Assembly (NCBI RefSeq): GCF_900188335.1
Contig: NZ_FZOY01000009.1
Location: 151,617-215,616 of the forward strand
Reading direction: 5' to 3'
Length of the DNA stretch: 64,000 nt
DNA from: Tropicimonas sediminicola
Lineage (GTDB): Bacteria > Pseudomonadota > Alphaproteobacteria > Rhodobacterales > Rhodobacteraceae
Shown here: positions 25,150-33,058 of the stretch, piece after piece
How the letters are laid out: each line of letters begins with the position of its first letter
How positions within the stretch are numbered: position 1 is the stretch's first letter
Made by a program: the position numbers and the translations under genes
The notes under the pieces: generated by a model
The model's database searches: none
What the model was told of the DNA's origin: nothing
Seen by the model: the letters and a program-made list of their open reading frames with translations, nothing else

Positions 25150-26319
25150 ATGTCCACCCGGAACGCCCCGGCGGTCTCTGCGCCCGGTCTTCTCTTTGCC
25201 GTCCTGGGGCTTGCCGCGCTGCTGGCCCCGTTCATGACGCTGGCCGCAAACCGCATCGTGGCGGGCGAAGGCGTGCGGGCGTGGAGCATGGCCGGCCCGG
25301 AAGCGACGCTGCCCGGTCTGGCGGCGATCGCGGCGGGGCTGGTGCTCGGCCTGCCCGCAGCCTGGCCGCGCCTGCGCCTTGCCGGGGCGGCGCTCGGGCT
25401 GGCGGGCGCGGTGTGGCTGCTCGTGCAGGGGTCCGCTGCACTGCTGGATGGCGCGGGCGATTACGCGCGGGTCTCTCCGGGCGCCGGGTTCTGGTGCCTG
25501 CTGGTGATCCTCGCGTTGCTGATGGCGGATGCGTTGTCGAACCTTGCACCGGGCCCGCTCGCCCGCGCCGGCCTTCTGGCGGCAGCGCTTCTGGGGCTGG
25601 CCACCGTGCTCGGCTCCGGCGCTCTCGCGGATCTCTCGATCTTCCAGGAATATGCCAGCCGCAAGGACGCCTTTCGCGACGCCGCGTGGCGCCACCTCTG
25701 GCTCGCCTTCGGGTCGCTTGCCGTTGCGGCAGCGGTGGGCTTTCCGCTTGGCATCCTTTGCCACCGGCGCCCCGCCCTGCGAGAGGCGCTCCTGCCGGTA
25801 CTGAGCTTCCTCCAGACGATCCCGTCGCTGGCGATGTTCGGCATCATGATCCCGCTGCTCGGCTGGGTCAGCGACACGGTGCCGGGCGCGCAGGCCATCG
25901 GCATCGCGGGCATCGGCTTTGCCCCGGCCTTTCTCGCGCTGGTGCTCTATTCGCTGCTGCCTGTGGGTGCCAACACCGTGGCCGGGCTCGAGACGGCTCC
26001 CCCGGCAGCGCTGGAGGCCGCGCGGGGCATGGGCATGACCCCGCGCCAACGCCTGTTTCAGGTCGAGCTGCCGCTCGGCCTTCCGGTGATTCTCGCCGGC
26101 CTGCGCATCGTGCTGGTGCAGAACATCGGCCTTGCCGTCATCGCCGCCCTGATCGGCGGCGGCGGCTTCGGCACCTTCGTCTTCCAGGGCCTCAACCAGA
26201 CAGCGACCGACCTGATCCTGCTCGGAGCCCTGCCAACCGTCGCCCTGGCCCTCGTCTCGGCCATCGCGATGGACATCCTGGTCGACCTGGCCAGCCCGAC
26301 ACCGGAGAGGCACAGATGA
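25150..26319 (+). CDS. yehY: Osmoprotectant ABC transporter permease, YehY-like
   Basis: The 389-residue membrane protein matches YehY in length (385). It has about ten hydrophobic segments; the C-terminal half contains the BPD_transp_1 region with EAA loop (ETAPPAALEAARGMGMTPRQRLFQVELPL). The N-terminal ~170 residues are an extra membrane region typical of YehY rather than of YehW. It overlaps the ATPase gene (ATGA at 26316-26319). Start ATG 25150 follows GCCGGAGCG. Confidence 0.88.
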   Translation: MSTRNAPAVSAPGLLFAVLGLAALLAPFMTLAANRIVAGEGVRAWSMAGPEATLPGLAAIAAGLVLGLPAAWPRLRLAGAALGLAGAVWLLVQGSAALLDGAGDYARVSPGAGFWCLLVILALLMADALSNLAPGPLARAGLLAAALLGLATVLGSGALADLSIFQEYASRKDAFRDAAWRHLWLAFGSLAVAAAVGFPLGILCHRRPALREALLPVLSFLQTIPSLAMFGIMIPLLGWVSDTVPGAQAIGIAGIGFAPAFLALVLYSLLPVGANTVAGLETAPPAALEAARGMGMTPRQRLFQVELPLGLPVILAGLRIVLVQNIGLAVIAALIGGGGFGTFVFQGLNQTATDLILLGALPTVALALVSAIAMDILVDLASPTPERHR

Positions 26320-27251
26320 TCGAGATCGACCGGATCACCCGGCTCTACGACGGCAAACCGGCGGTGGATGCCGTCTCGATGACCGTTGAGACAGCGACGA
26401 TCACAGCGATCGTCGGCACGTCCGGCTCCGGCAAGACCACGCTCCTGCGGATGATCAACCGGCTTGTCGAGCCGAGCTCGGGCGAGGTGCGCATCAACGG
26501 CGAGCCGACGACAGGGCTTGAAAAACACGTGCTGCGGCGGCGGATCGGCTACGCGATCCAGGGCCACGGCCTGTTCCCGCATCACACGGTCGCACGCAAC
26601 ATCGGCGCTGTCCCGCGCTTGCTGGGTTGGCCGGCGGAGAAGATCCGCGCCCGCGTGGACGAGTTGCTCGACCTGTTCTCCATGCCGCCCGCCGAGTTCC
26701 GCGACCGGTTCCCTGCCGAGCTGTCGGGCGGCCAGCAGCAGCGCGTCGGCGTGGCCCGCGCGCTCGCCTCGCGCCCGGACCTGTTGCTGATGGACGAGCC
26801 CTTCGGCGCACTCGACCCGATCATCCGCACCCGCGCGCAGGAAGACCTTCGCCGCATCCAGCGCGCGCTCGGCTCCACCATCCTGATCGTGACCCACGAC
26901 ATGGAAGAAGCGATCCAGCTGGGCGACCGGGTGGCGGTGATGGACGCCGGGCGACTGGTGCAGCACGGCACGCCGGCCGAGATCATCACGCGCCCGGCGA
27001 CCGCGTTCGTGGCCGAGATGGTCGGCGGCGTGGAGCGGCCGTTGCGGCTGCTGTCGCTCTTCCCCGTTTCCGACCTGATCCAGGAAGGTCCGGCGGAGGG
27101 CGCGGCAGTTCCCGATCGAACCAGCCTGCGCGACGCCCTTTCAACTTGCCTCTGGACCGGCCGCGACGCCCTGCCGGTGGAGCGCGACGGCCAACGCATC
27201 GGCCGCGTGACGCTGGATGCGATCCGGTCGCGGGCGGAGTGCCACGCATGA
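26316..27251 (+). CDS. yehX: Osmoprotectant ABC transporter ATPase, YehX-like
   Basis: The 311-residue ATPase has Walker A GTSGSGKTTLL, Q-loop YAIQGHGLFPHHTVA, signature LSGGQQQRVGVARAL, Walker B LLLMDEPFGALD and the switch histidine in IVTHDMEEAI. C-terminal ~80 residues are a family-specific extension. It overlaps both neighbours by ATGA (26316-26319 and 27248-27251). It energises the YehY/YehW channel. Length is close to YehX (308). Confidence 0.9.
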   Translation: MIEIDRITRLYDGKPAVDAVSMTVETATITAIVGTSGSGKTTLLRMINRLVEPSSGEVRINGEPTTGLEKHVLRRRIGYAIQGHGLFPHHTVARNIGAVPRLLGWPAEKIRARVDELLDLFSMPPAEFRDRFPAELSGGQQQRVGVARALASRPDLLLMDEPFGALDPIIRTRAQEDLRRIQRALGSTILIVTHDMEEAIQLGDRVAVMDAGRLVQHGTPAEIITRPATAFVAEMVGGVERPLRLLSLFPVSDLIQEGPAEGAAVPDRTSLRDALSTCLWTGRDALPVERDGQRIGRVTLDAIRSRAECHA

Positions 27252-27994
27252 GGCGCGGCATTCTCCTACGGTTGGCGCTCGTTGCATTGCTGCTGGCGCT
27301 GGTCCTGCGCCCGGCGTGGTTCGCGCCGATCTTCGCCCCCTTCGCGCCGGAGGGCGGGCCGGTGATCTATGACCGCGCCTCGCTGCTCTCGCTCTCGCTT
27401 AGCCACCTCGGCCTTGTGGCGCTGGCCTCGGCAGCGGCGACGCTCGTTGCGGTGACTTTGGCCATACTGGTGACCCGCCCGGCCGGCGCGGCCTTCCGGC
27501 CGCTCTCGCGGACGATCACCAACATGGGTCAGACCTTCCCCCCCGTTGCGGTGCTGGCGCTCGCTGTTCCGGCGCTCGGCTTCGGCGCCGGCCCGACGCT
27601 GGTGGCGCTGTTCCTCTACGGCCTGCTGCCGATCTTCGAGAACGCCGTGACCGCGCTCTCCAATCTGCCGCCCGCCACGATGGAAGCGGCCCGCGGGATC
27701 GGCCTCAACCGCCGGCAACGGCTCCTGCAAGTCGAACTGCCGCTGGCGCTGCCGGTGATCCTGACCGGGATCCGGCTATCGGTGGTAATCGCGCTCGGCA
27801 CCGCCACCATCGGCTCCACCGTCGCCGCCCGGACGCTGGGCGAGGTCATCATCGCGGGACTTCTGACCAACAACACCGCCTACGTGCTGCATGGCGGGCT
27901 GATCGTCGGCCTCTTCGCGGTGCTGATCTATGATGCGCTGGTGCGTCTGGAAGCTGGTCTTTCCCGCCGGATGGGGCTGGCGAAAGCCGCCTGA
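27248..27994 (+). CDS. yehW: Osmoprotectant ABC transporter permease, YehW-like
   Basis: The 248-residue second permease has about six hydrophobic segments and the docking loop (LSNLPPATMEAARGIGLNRRQRLLQ). Size is close to YehW (243). It starts in an ATGA overlap with the ATPase gene and ends 16 bases before the convergent AraC gene, leaving little room for a terminator. It completes the osmF-yehYXW-type set. Confidence 0.9.
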   Translation: MRRGILLRLALVALLLALVLRPAWFAPIFAPFAPEGGPVIYDRASLLSLSLSHLGLVALASAAATLVAVTLAILVTRPAGAAFRPLSRTITNMGQTFPPVAVLALAVPALGFGAGPTLVALFLYGLLPIFENAVTALSNLPPATMEAARGIGLNRRQRLLQVELPLALPVILTGIRLSVVIALGTATIGSTVAARTLGEVIIAGLLTNNTAYVLHGGLIVGLFAVLIYDALVRLEAGLSRRMGLAKAA

Positions 27995-28010
27995 CCGGGC
28001 AGTATGCGCC

Positions 28011-28772
28011 TCAGGCCGCCGGCCCCGGCAGTTCTCCCGCCGCGTTCCGCAACGATCGAGGCAAACGCCCGAACTGTCGCTTGAACGCGCGCGAAAACCC
28101 CTCAGCCGAACGGAACCCGTACCGGTGCGCCACCCGCTCCACCCGCGCCCCCTGCGCAAGGTCCTGGCTCGCCAGCGTCAGCCGCCAGCGCCGCAGGTAG
28201 GCCGCGGGCGTCTCCCCGACCCGCGCCTGGAACAGCTCCACGAACCGGCTGAGCGACAGCCCGGCCTCGCGGGCGAGGTCATCGTTGGTCCAGAGCCGTT
28301 CAGGGCGGTCATGAATGGCGACAATGCTGCGGCTCAGCCGGGGGTCGGACAAGCCAGCGAGCAGCCCCGATTCCACCGAGCCCGCCTCGATCTGTCCGCG
28401 CAGGATCCGCACCAGCAACACCTCGGTCAGCCGACCGACCACCGAGTCCGCCCCGCAGCGCGGCATGCGGATCTCGGCGTCGATCAGCGACAGCAGCTGC
28501 CGCGTCCCCTCGTCCCGCGACAGGTCGTGGACCATCAGGTCCGGCAGAGCGAGAAAGAGCGGGTTCGACTCGCTCCCCCAGTCGATCGTCGCGGCCAGGA
28601 GGACATCCTCCGGAGCAACCTCGACTGTCACGGGGCGCGCACCGAGATAGAGCCGCCCCGGCTCCTCCCCCACCCCGCGCGTGGCAATCAGCGTGGCCCG
28701 GCCGGGCGGCGCCGGGCGGGCGCTCAGCCGGAAACGGGACATCAGGGTCGACAGGCGGTCAATCTTATCCAT
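28011..28772 (-). CDS. AraC family transcriptional regulator
   Basis: The 253-residue protein has an N-terminal cupin-like sensor of the AraC_N/AraC_binding_1 type (~residues 10-150) and two C-terminal HTH motifs (DDLAREAGLSLSRFVELFQ, VERVAHRYGFRSAEGFSRAFK). I chose ATG 28772 because the upstream 22 residues (MSGHVSPKFAFEKVGK) look like untranslated leader. It is divergent from a peroxiredoxin-like gene with the T-tract/inverted-repeat element at 28779-28804 between them, and probably controls it. The effector is unknown. Confidence 0.88.
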   Translation of the reverse strand: MDKIDRLSTLMSRFRLSARPAPPGRATLIATRGVGEEPGRLYLGARPVTVEVAPEDVLLAATIDWGSESNPLFLALPDLMVHDLSRDEGTRQLLSLIDAEIRMPRCGADSVVGRLTEVLLVRILRGQIEAGSVESGLLAGLSDPRLSRSIVAIHDRPERLWTNDDLAREAGLSLSRFVELFQARVGETPAAYLRRWRLTLASQDLAQGARVERVAHRYGFRSAEGFSRAFKRQFGRLPRSLRNAAGELPGPAA

Positions 28773-28778
28773 TCCGGA

Positions 28779-28804
28779 TTTTTGGTCGGTTTTTCCGACT
28801 TTTT
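28779..28804. promoter_or_regulatory. Phased T-tracts with inverted repeat GTCGG/CCGAC
   Basis: Three T5 tracts (28779, 28790, 28800) are spaced 11 and 10 bases, so DNA here should be intrinsically bent. GTCGG (28785-28789) and CCGAC (28795-28799) form a symmetrical pair inside it. It lies between the divergent AraC and peroxiredoxin-like genes and is a likely regulator or promoter site. Confidence 0.45.
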
Positions 28805-28868
28805 CAAACGCGAATTTCGGGGATACGTGGCCGGACACTCATCGGCACAGACCCAAAAAGGACATCAC

Positions 28869-29405
28869 ATGTTGCTTCCCCGCCAGAAAACCCCGGACCT
28901 CAAGCTGCCGACCCTCGCCCATGGCGAGTTCGATCTCGCGGCCGAAAATGCCGAGCGCGGCACGCTCCTGTGCTTCTATCGCGGCCTGCACTGCCCGATC
29001 TGCGCCACCTACCTGACCGAGCTGCAAAAGCTCACCCCGGATTTCGCGGAGCGCGGCGTGACCACGCTGGCGATCAGCTCCGACGGCGAGGAGCGCGCGC
29101 AGGCGATGGCCGACAAGATCGGCGCCGACGGACTGCGCATCGCCTATGACCTGCCGCTGGCCAAGGCCCGCGAGTGGGGGCTCTACCTGTCGACCTCGCG
29201 CGGCAAGACCTCCATCGGCATCGAGGAACCGGCCGTTTTCTCCGAGCCCGGGCTCTTCATGGTGACACCGCAGCAGACGCTCTACTACGGCTACGTCCAG
29301 ACCATGCCCTTCTCGCGGCCGCATTTCTCCGAGCTGCTGGGCGCGCTCGATTTCGCCATCAAGAACGACTACCCGGCACGCGGCGAATACACCGGAGAGG
29401 TCTGA
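28869..29405 (+). CDS. Peroxiredoxin-like redox protein (AhpC/TSA family)
   Basis: This 178-residue thioredoxin-fold protein has the active-site stretch CFYRGLHCPICATYL; C42-P-I-C45 would be the reactive cysteines. It belongs to the AhpC/TSA-like redoxin family that reduces peroxides or related electrophiles. There is no signal peptide. It is alone on its strand, divergent from the AraC regulator. The start is ATG 28869 after AAAGGACATCAC. A GC-rich hairpin (29414-29441) after the stop probably ends its mRNA. Confidence 0.85.
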   Translation: MLLPRQKTPDLKLPTLAHGEFDLAAENAERGTLLCFYRGLHCPICATYLTELQKLTPDFAERGVTTLAISSDGEERAQAMADKIGADGLRIAYDLPLAKAREWGLYLSTSRGKTSIGIEEPAVFSEPGLFMVTPQQTLYYGYVQTMPFSRPHFSELLGALDFAIKNDYPARGEYTGEV

Positions 29406-29413
29406 TCCGGCGG

Positions 29414-29441
29414 CGGCGCGGCGGATCGTCCGGCCGCGCCG
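29414..29441 (+). terminator. GC-rich hairpin after the redoxin gene
   Basis: CGGCGCGGC (29414-29422) and GCCGCGCCG (29433-29441) form a perfect 9-bp stem with a 10-nt loop, 8 bases after the stop. No T-tract follows, so it may be a terminator or an mRNA stabiliser. Confidence 0.4.
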
Positions 29442-29560
29442 TCCCCTGCCCTGTCGGCATGGCGGCTCCGAGGCTCACGAAACCTTGACCGGAGTTTGGC
29501 GCACAAGCGCCGCTGAAACTCTGAAAAACCTCCAGACATGCTATACCTCATGTCAGGACT

Positions 29561-29579
29561 GCCGGCCGGTCTGGCCGGC
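29561..29579 (+). promoter_or_regulatory. Leader hairpin before the Tat-exported protein
   Basis: GCCGGCC-GGTCT-GGCCGGC (29561-29579) forms a 7-bp stem with a 5-nt loop 29 bases before the ATG. GACAT/ATGTC (29535-29554) is another inverted pair just upstream. Both could influence expression. Confidence 0.3.
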
Positions 29580-29608
29580 GCTCCATATGTTTGGAAGGAG
29601 AATTTCAG

Positions 29609-30097
29609 ATGACGATCCACATGGTCACCCGTCGTTCCCTCCTCGCCGCAGGCGGCGCGCTCGTGGCAACGGGCGCCACCGGGTTGCTCCATCCCGCCAA
29701 CGCGCAAACCATCGCACCGACGCCCTCGATGCGTGGCGGAGCGAACAACTACCGCCCCGGCGCGCCCATCGTGGAACGGATCGGCGGCGGCGGGTTCTGG
29801 ATGACGGGCACCGTGCGCCGCGCGGGCGACGGCGCGCCGCTGGCCGGTCAGCGAATCCAGATCTGGGCCCATACGACCGAGGGGCACGAACGCGACCCGC
29901 ACAGCCACGGCGCCACCCTTACGGACGCCAACGGCGTGTTCCGCCTGGAAATGCCCCAGATCGTCCCGGCCTTCGGCCAGCCGCATGGACACCTCGCCTA
30001 TGACAGCGGCGACTTCGAGACGGTCTTCCTCCGCCCCGTGATGCGGAGTTCGAAGGACACCAGCCTCGAAGCGCATTTCGTCCTTCAACCCGCCTGA
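29609..30097 (+). CDS. Tat-exported transthyretin/intradiol-dioxygenase-fold protein
   Basis: This 162-residue protein has a twin-arginine signal (TRRSLLAAGGALVATGATGL, AQA cleavage) and a mature domain of the intradiol ring-cleavage dioxygenase-like/transthyretin fold: FWMTGTVRRAGDGAPLAGQRIQIW, HSHGATLTDANGVFRLEMP. A full dioxygenase would be larger and carry two Tyr/two His iron ligands that I cannot identify here, so this may be a small lineage lacking the full active site. The ribosome site AAGGAG lies 8 bases before ATG 29609. It is 7 bases upstream of the ferric-reductase-like gene, with which it is often paired in related genomes. Confidence 0.75.
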   Translation: MTIHMVTRRSLLAAGGALVATGATGLLHPANAQTIAPTPSMRGGANNYRPGAPIVERIGGGGFWMTGTVRRAGDGAPLAGQRIQIWAHTTEGHERDPHSHGATLTDANGVFRLEMPQIVPAFGQPHGHLAYDSGDFETVFLRPVMRSSKDTSLEAHFVLQPA

Positions 30098-30104
30098 TCC
30101 CTCC

Positions 30105-30713
30105 GTGCGCCAGCCCCGTTCCGCGCTGATCTGGATGGGCCTCGCTGCCGCCGTCGCTGTACCGATTGGCGCGGCGGCCCTCAGCCCGCTGCTCGCCTGG
30201 CGCAGCCCGATCTACATCGCGGCCGGCTTCGCCGGGGTGATCGCGATGGCCTTTCTGCTCATCCAGCCGCTTCTGGCAGGCGGCTTCCTGCCCGGCCTGA
30301 ATACCCTGCGCTCGCGCCGCCTGCACAGGCTAGTCGGCGGTGCGCTGGTGGCGACGGTCGTGATCCACGTGGCGGGGCTCTGGATCACCAGCCCGCCGGA
30401 CGTGATCGACGCGCTGCTCTTCCGCTCCCCCACGCCGTTTTCCGTCTGGGGCGTCACCGCCATGTGGGCGATGTTCGCCGCCGCTCTGCTCGCCGCCTTT
30501 CGCCGGCGCCTGCTGCGCTGGAAAACCTGGCGCTTCGCCCATGCCGCGCTGGCCACTGTCACCGTCCTCGGCAGCGTCATCCATGCGATGCTGATCGAGG
30601 GAACCATGGAATGGGTGACCAAGGCCGCACTCTGCGCTCTGGTCCTTGCGGCCACAGCCAGGACGCTGGCGGACCTTCGGCCCCGGCAAGTGACGCACCG
30701 CCGCGGCACCTGA
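30105..30713 (+). CDS. Ferric-reductase-like transmembrane protein
   Basis: The 202-residue integral membrane protein has about six hydrophobic segments and candidate heme-ligand histidines in RRLHRLVGG, VVIHVAGLW, FAHAALAT and VIHAMLIEG, as in the ferric-reductase/NOX-type b-heme domain. A GTG at 30105 is the probable start, 7 bases after the previous stop; a later ATG would remove the first segment. It lies in an operon with the Tat-exported protein and probably passes electrons across the membrane. The final electron acceptor is unknown. Confidence 0.75.
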   Translation: MRQPRSALIWMGLAAAVAVPIGAAALSPLLAWRSPIYIAAGFAGVIAMAFLLIQPLLAGGFLPGLNTLRSRRLHRLVGGALVATVVIHVAGLWITSPPDVIDALLFRSPTPFSVWGVTAMWAMFAAALLAAFRRRLLRWKTWRFAHAALATVTVLGSVIHAMLIEGTMEWVTKAALCALVLAATARTLADLRPRQVTHRRGT

Positions 30714-30723
30714 CAAAGTTGCC

Positions 30724-32058
30724 TCAGCGTCCGGCCTGCTCCTCGATGTGCCGGGCGATCTGGTTCCCCTGCCGGATGGCGTAGTTGGTGCCGCGATCCT
30801 CGGGATAGATCTGCGCCATGGAGCAGATGTGGAGTCCCTCCGCCGGCCCCTCGCGCGGCGGGATCAGCGCCGAGTAGTTGCGCTCCACCACCGGCTGCGA
30901 CCAGCGCGCGCGCCAGACCGAATGTCCCAGCACCCAGTCGCGCCGGAACTCGGGGAACATCTTCTGGATATGCGGCAGGGAGAAGTCGAAGACCTCCTGG
31001 TCGGACATCAGGTAGAGCGCATCGGTGTGCGGCAGGTACTTCGAAAGGTAGACGATGTGCCGACCGCCATAGACCGTCGGCGCCTCGAAATTCGTGTGTT
31101 CGATCACGCCCACATAGGGGAAGCTCGGGTCGTTCACGTTGAGCCAGTAGGTCTCCGAGAGGGATCGGTCGAGCTCCAGAACGAGGCAGACGTTGCCGAT
31201 GTAGTCGATCCGCCGCATCTGAGCGAGCCAGTCGGCAGGCGCCCAATCCTCGGTCATGTCGGCGATGAGCGGCAGCGCGGGGGTGGCGATGGCGAGCGGC
31301 GCGGTGACCGCGCCCCACGGCCCGGAGGCGCGCCAGAGACCGTCCTCGCCGCGCGCGAGCTTGCCCACCGGCGCGCCGGTGCGAACCTCGCCGCCCGCCT
31401 CTCGGATCGCATCGGCGAGCGCCAGCGCCAGCAGGTAGAAGCTGCCCTTGAAATAGGCCAGCCGCTCCTCGCCGCCCTTGCCCCGCGAGCCGCCGCGCAG
31501 CTTGAGCTTGTTCCAGAACCACACGGCCGAGACACTTTCGGCATAGGGGCCGAACTTGCCGTGCAGCAGCGGCTCCCAGACGACCTTGTAGACCTGCTCT
31601 CCCCCCAGCTCGCGCAGCCAGTCCGCGGCGGTCCGCTCCTCCAGCGCCATCCAGTCCTCCACCTTGCGCGCCCGGAGCGTCAGCAGACCGAGGCGGATGC
31701 GGTCGGCGAAGGAAAGCGGCGAGAACCGCAACAAGTCCATCGGGGTCGAGAGCTTGAAGAACTGGTTGGCATAGTAGACGCCGGTATTTGTAGGGCTGGT
31801 CACGACCTTGTCCATCAGCCCCAGTTCCTCGATCAGGCCCATGACCTCGAGATCGTTGGTGAACCAGTGGTGGTAGAACCGGTCCAGCTGCGTCCCGCCG
31901 ACCTCAAATGCGCCGGCCAGCCCGCCCACGGTGCTGTCGGCCTCAAGCACCGTGACCCGCTTGCCCTGCCGCGCCAGCCGGTACCCGGCGGTCAGCCCCG
32001 CAAAACCGCCCCCCACGACGAGCACATCTGCACTGCCCGGTTCGGAACGATCATACAT
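30724..32058 (-). CDS. NAD(P)/FAD-dependent amine-oxidase-like oxidoreductase
   Basis: The 444-residue flavoprotein has the FAD-binding Rossmann motif ADVLVVGGGFAGLTAGYRLA at the N-terminus and a VTVLEAD adenosine-ribose site, with a C-terminal FAD region (LIPPREGPAEGLHICSMAQ). Related proteins include protoporphyrinogen-oxidase-like and polysaccharide-locus oxidoreductases. ATG 32058 gives the family start. It is the last of three coupled minus-strand genes (GT2, UPF0104 membrane protein, oxidoreductase), overlapping the previous stop by 8 bases, so a lipid-linked sugar or envelope lipid is a likely substrate. Its specific reaction is unknown. Confidence 0.8.
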   Translation of the reverse strand: MYDRSEPGSADVLVVGGGFAGLTAGYRLARQGKRVTVLEADSTVGGLAGAFEVGGTQLDRFYHHWFTNDLEVMGLIEELGLMDKVVTSPTNTGVYYANQFFKLSTPMDLLRFSPLSFADRIRLGLLTLRARKVEDWMALEERTAADWLRELGGEQVYKVVWEPLLHGKFGPYAESVSAVWFWNKLKLRGGSRGKGGEERLAYFKGSFYLLALALADAIREAGGEVRTGAPVGKLARGEDGLWRASGPWGAVTAPLAIATPALPLIADMTEDWAPADWLAQMRRIDYIGNVCLVLELDRSLSETYWLNVNDPSFPYVGVIEHTNFEAPTVYGGRHIVYLSKYLPHTDALYLMSDQEVFDFSLPHIQKMFPEFRRDWVLGHSVWRARWSQPVVERNYSALIPPREGPAEGLHICSMAQIYPEDRGTNYAIRQGNQIARHIEEQAGR

Positions 32059-33058
32059 GTGGCGAGCCTTTCTGCAGGGGCGCGGCGCTGCGGCCCCGCT
32101 GGGTGATCCAGGCCAGCAGACAGACCCCGCCGGTGAGGGTCGCGGCCAGCCAGAGCACAAGGTGCACGGTGACAGCGAAGGCCGCGCCGACGCTGAACGG
32201 GTTGCCCAGCAGCTCGACGGTCTTGCCGACGAAGAAGTCGAAGGTGCCGACGTATCCCGGCGACGAGGGCACCAGTGTCGAGAGCGTGCCGACCGGCATC
32301 GCCACCAGCCCGGCAAGCGGGTCCCGAAGCTCGGCGATCGAGAGCGCCACGCAGTAGAACACCGCCGCTTCGAAGCCCCAGGCCAGGCAGGACCACGCGA
32401 GCAATCGCAGCATCATCGGCCGGCCGGCCAGATGGTTGAGCGTGTCAAAGACCTTCTCCGCCGCGTGGGTCAGCCGACCGCCGACCCCCGGCAAAAGGCG
32501 CGCGCACCAGTGCAGCAGCATCAGGATCATCGGCTGGAAGGTGCGCGGGAACAGAAGCACAAGCAGGATCGCCGCCACCGCCAGCGCGATCCCGGTGCTG
32601 CCGAGCCCCATCAGCACCGAAAGCTCCGATGCCGCCGGAAGGAACGCCAGCACCAGTCCAAGCCCGACCATCAACACCAGCAGGTCCAGCAGGCGCTCCG
32701 CCAACACTGTCGCCAGCACGGCGGAAGCGGGCACCTGAAGCCAGTCGGTAAAACCGAAGGCGCGCAGCGCATCGCCGGCGCGCAGGGGCACGAGGTTGTT
32801 GACCGCAATCGAACTCATGAACGGCACCGCCGCCCGGCTCCAGCCCAGCCCCGGGTTCTCGTGCGCCAGCATCAGCCGCCAGCGCTGGATCCGGCAGGCA
32901 TAGCCGAGCAGGAACACGCCCGTCGCGATCGCGATCATGCCCCGGTCTGCGCCGGAGATCACCGCCCCGACCTCGTCGAGGCTGACCTGTCGCAAGACCA
33001 GCCACAGGAACAGTACAGTGACCGCAAGGCCGAGGCCGACCTTGATGGCCCTACCCAT
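32051..33058 (-). CDS. UPF0104/lysylphosphatidylglycerol-synthase-like membrane protein
   Basis: The 335-residue inner-membrane protein has about eight hydrophobic segments and the family pattern AVNNLVPLRAGDALRAFGF and PSSPGYVGTFDFFVGK (the flippase-like part of MprF/UPF0104). Such proteins often sit beside GT2 dolichol-phosphate-type transferases and may flip lipid-linked sugars. It overlaps the GT2 gene upstream by 8 bases and the oxidoreductase downstream by 8 bases. There is no catalytic soluble domain. Confidence 0.85.
   Translation of the reverse strand: MGRAIKVGLGLAVTVLFLWLVLRQVSLDEVGAVISGADRGMIAIATGVFLLGYACRIQRWRLMLAHENPGLGWSRAAVPFMSSIAVNNLVPLRAGDALRAFGFTDWLQVPASAVLATVLAERLLDLLVLMVGLGLVLAFLPAASELSVLMGLGSTGIALAVAAILLVLLFPRTFQPMILMLLHWCARLLPGVGGRLTHAAEKVFDTLNHLAGRPMMLRLLAWSCLAWGFEAAVFYCVALSIAELRDPLAGLVAMPVGTLSTLVPSSPGYVGTFDFFVGKTVELLGNPFSVGAAFAVTVHLVLWLAATLTGGVCLLAWITQRGRSAAPLQKGSPHV

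Noticed and set aside
29609..30097. Full protocatechuate or catechol dioxygenase
   Set aside because: The protein is too short, and the usual pair of Tyr and pair of His iron ligands could not be located.
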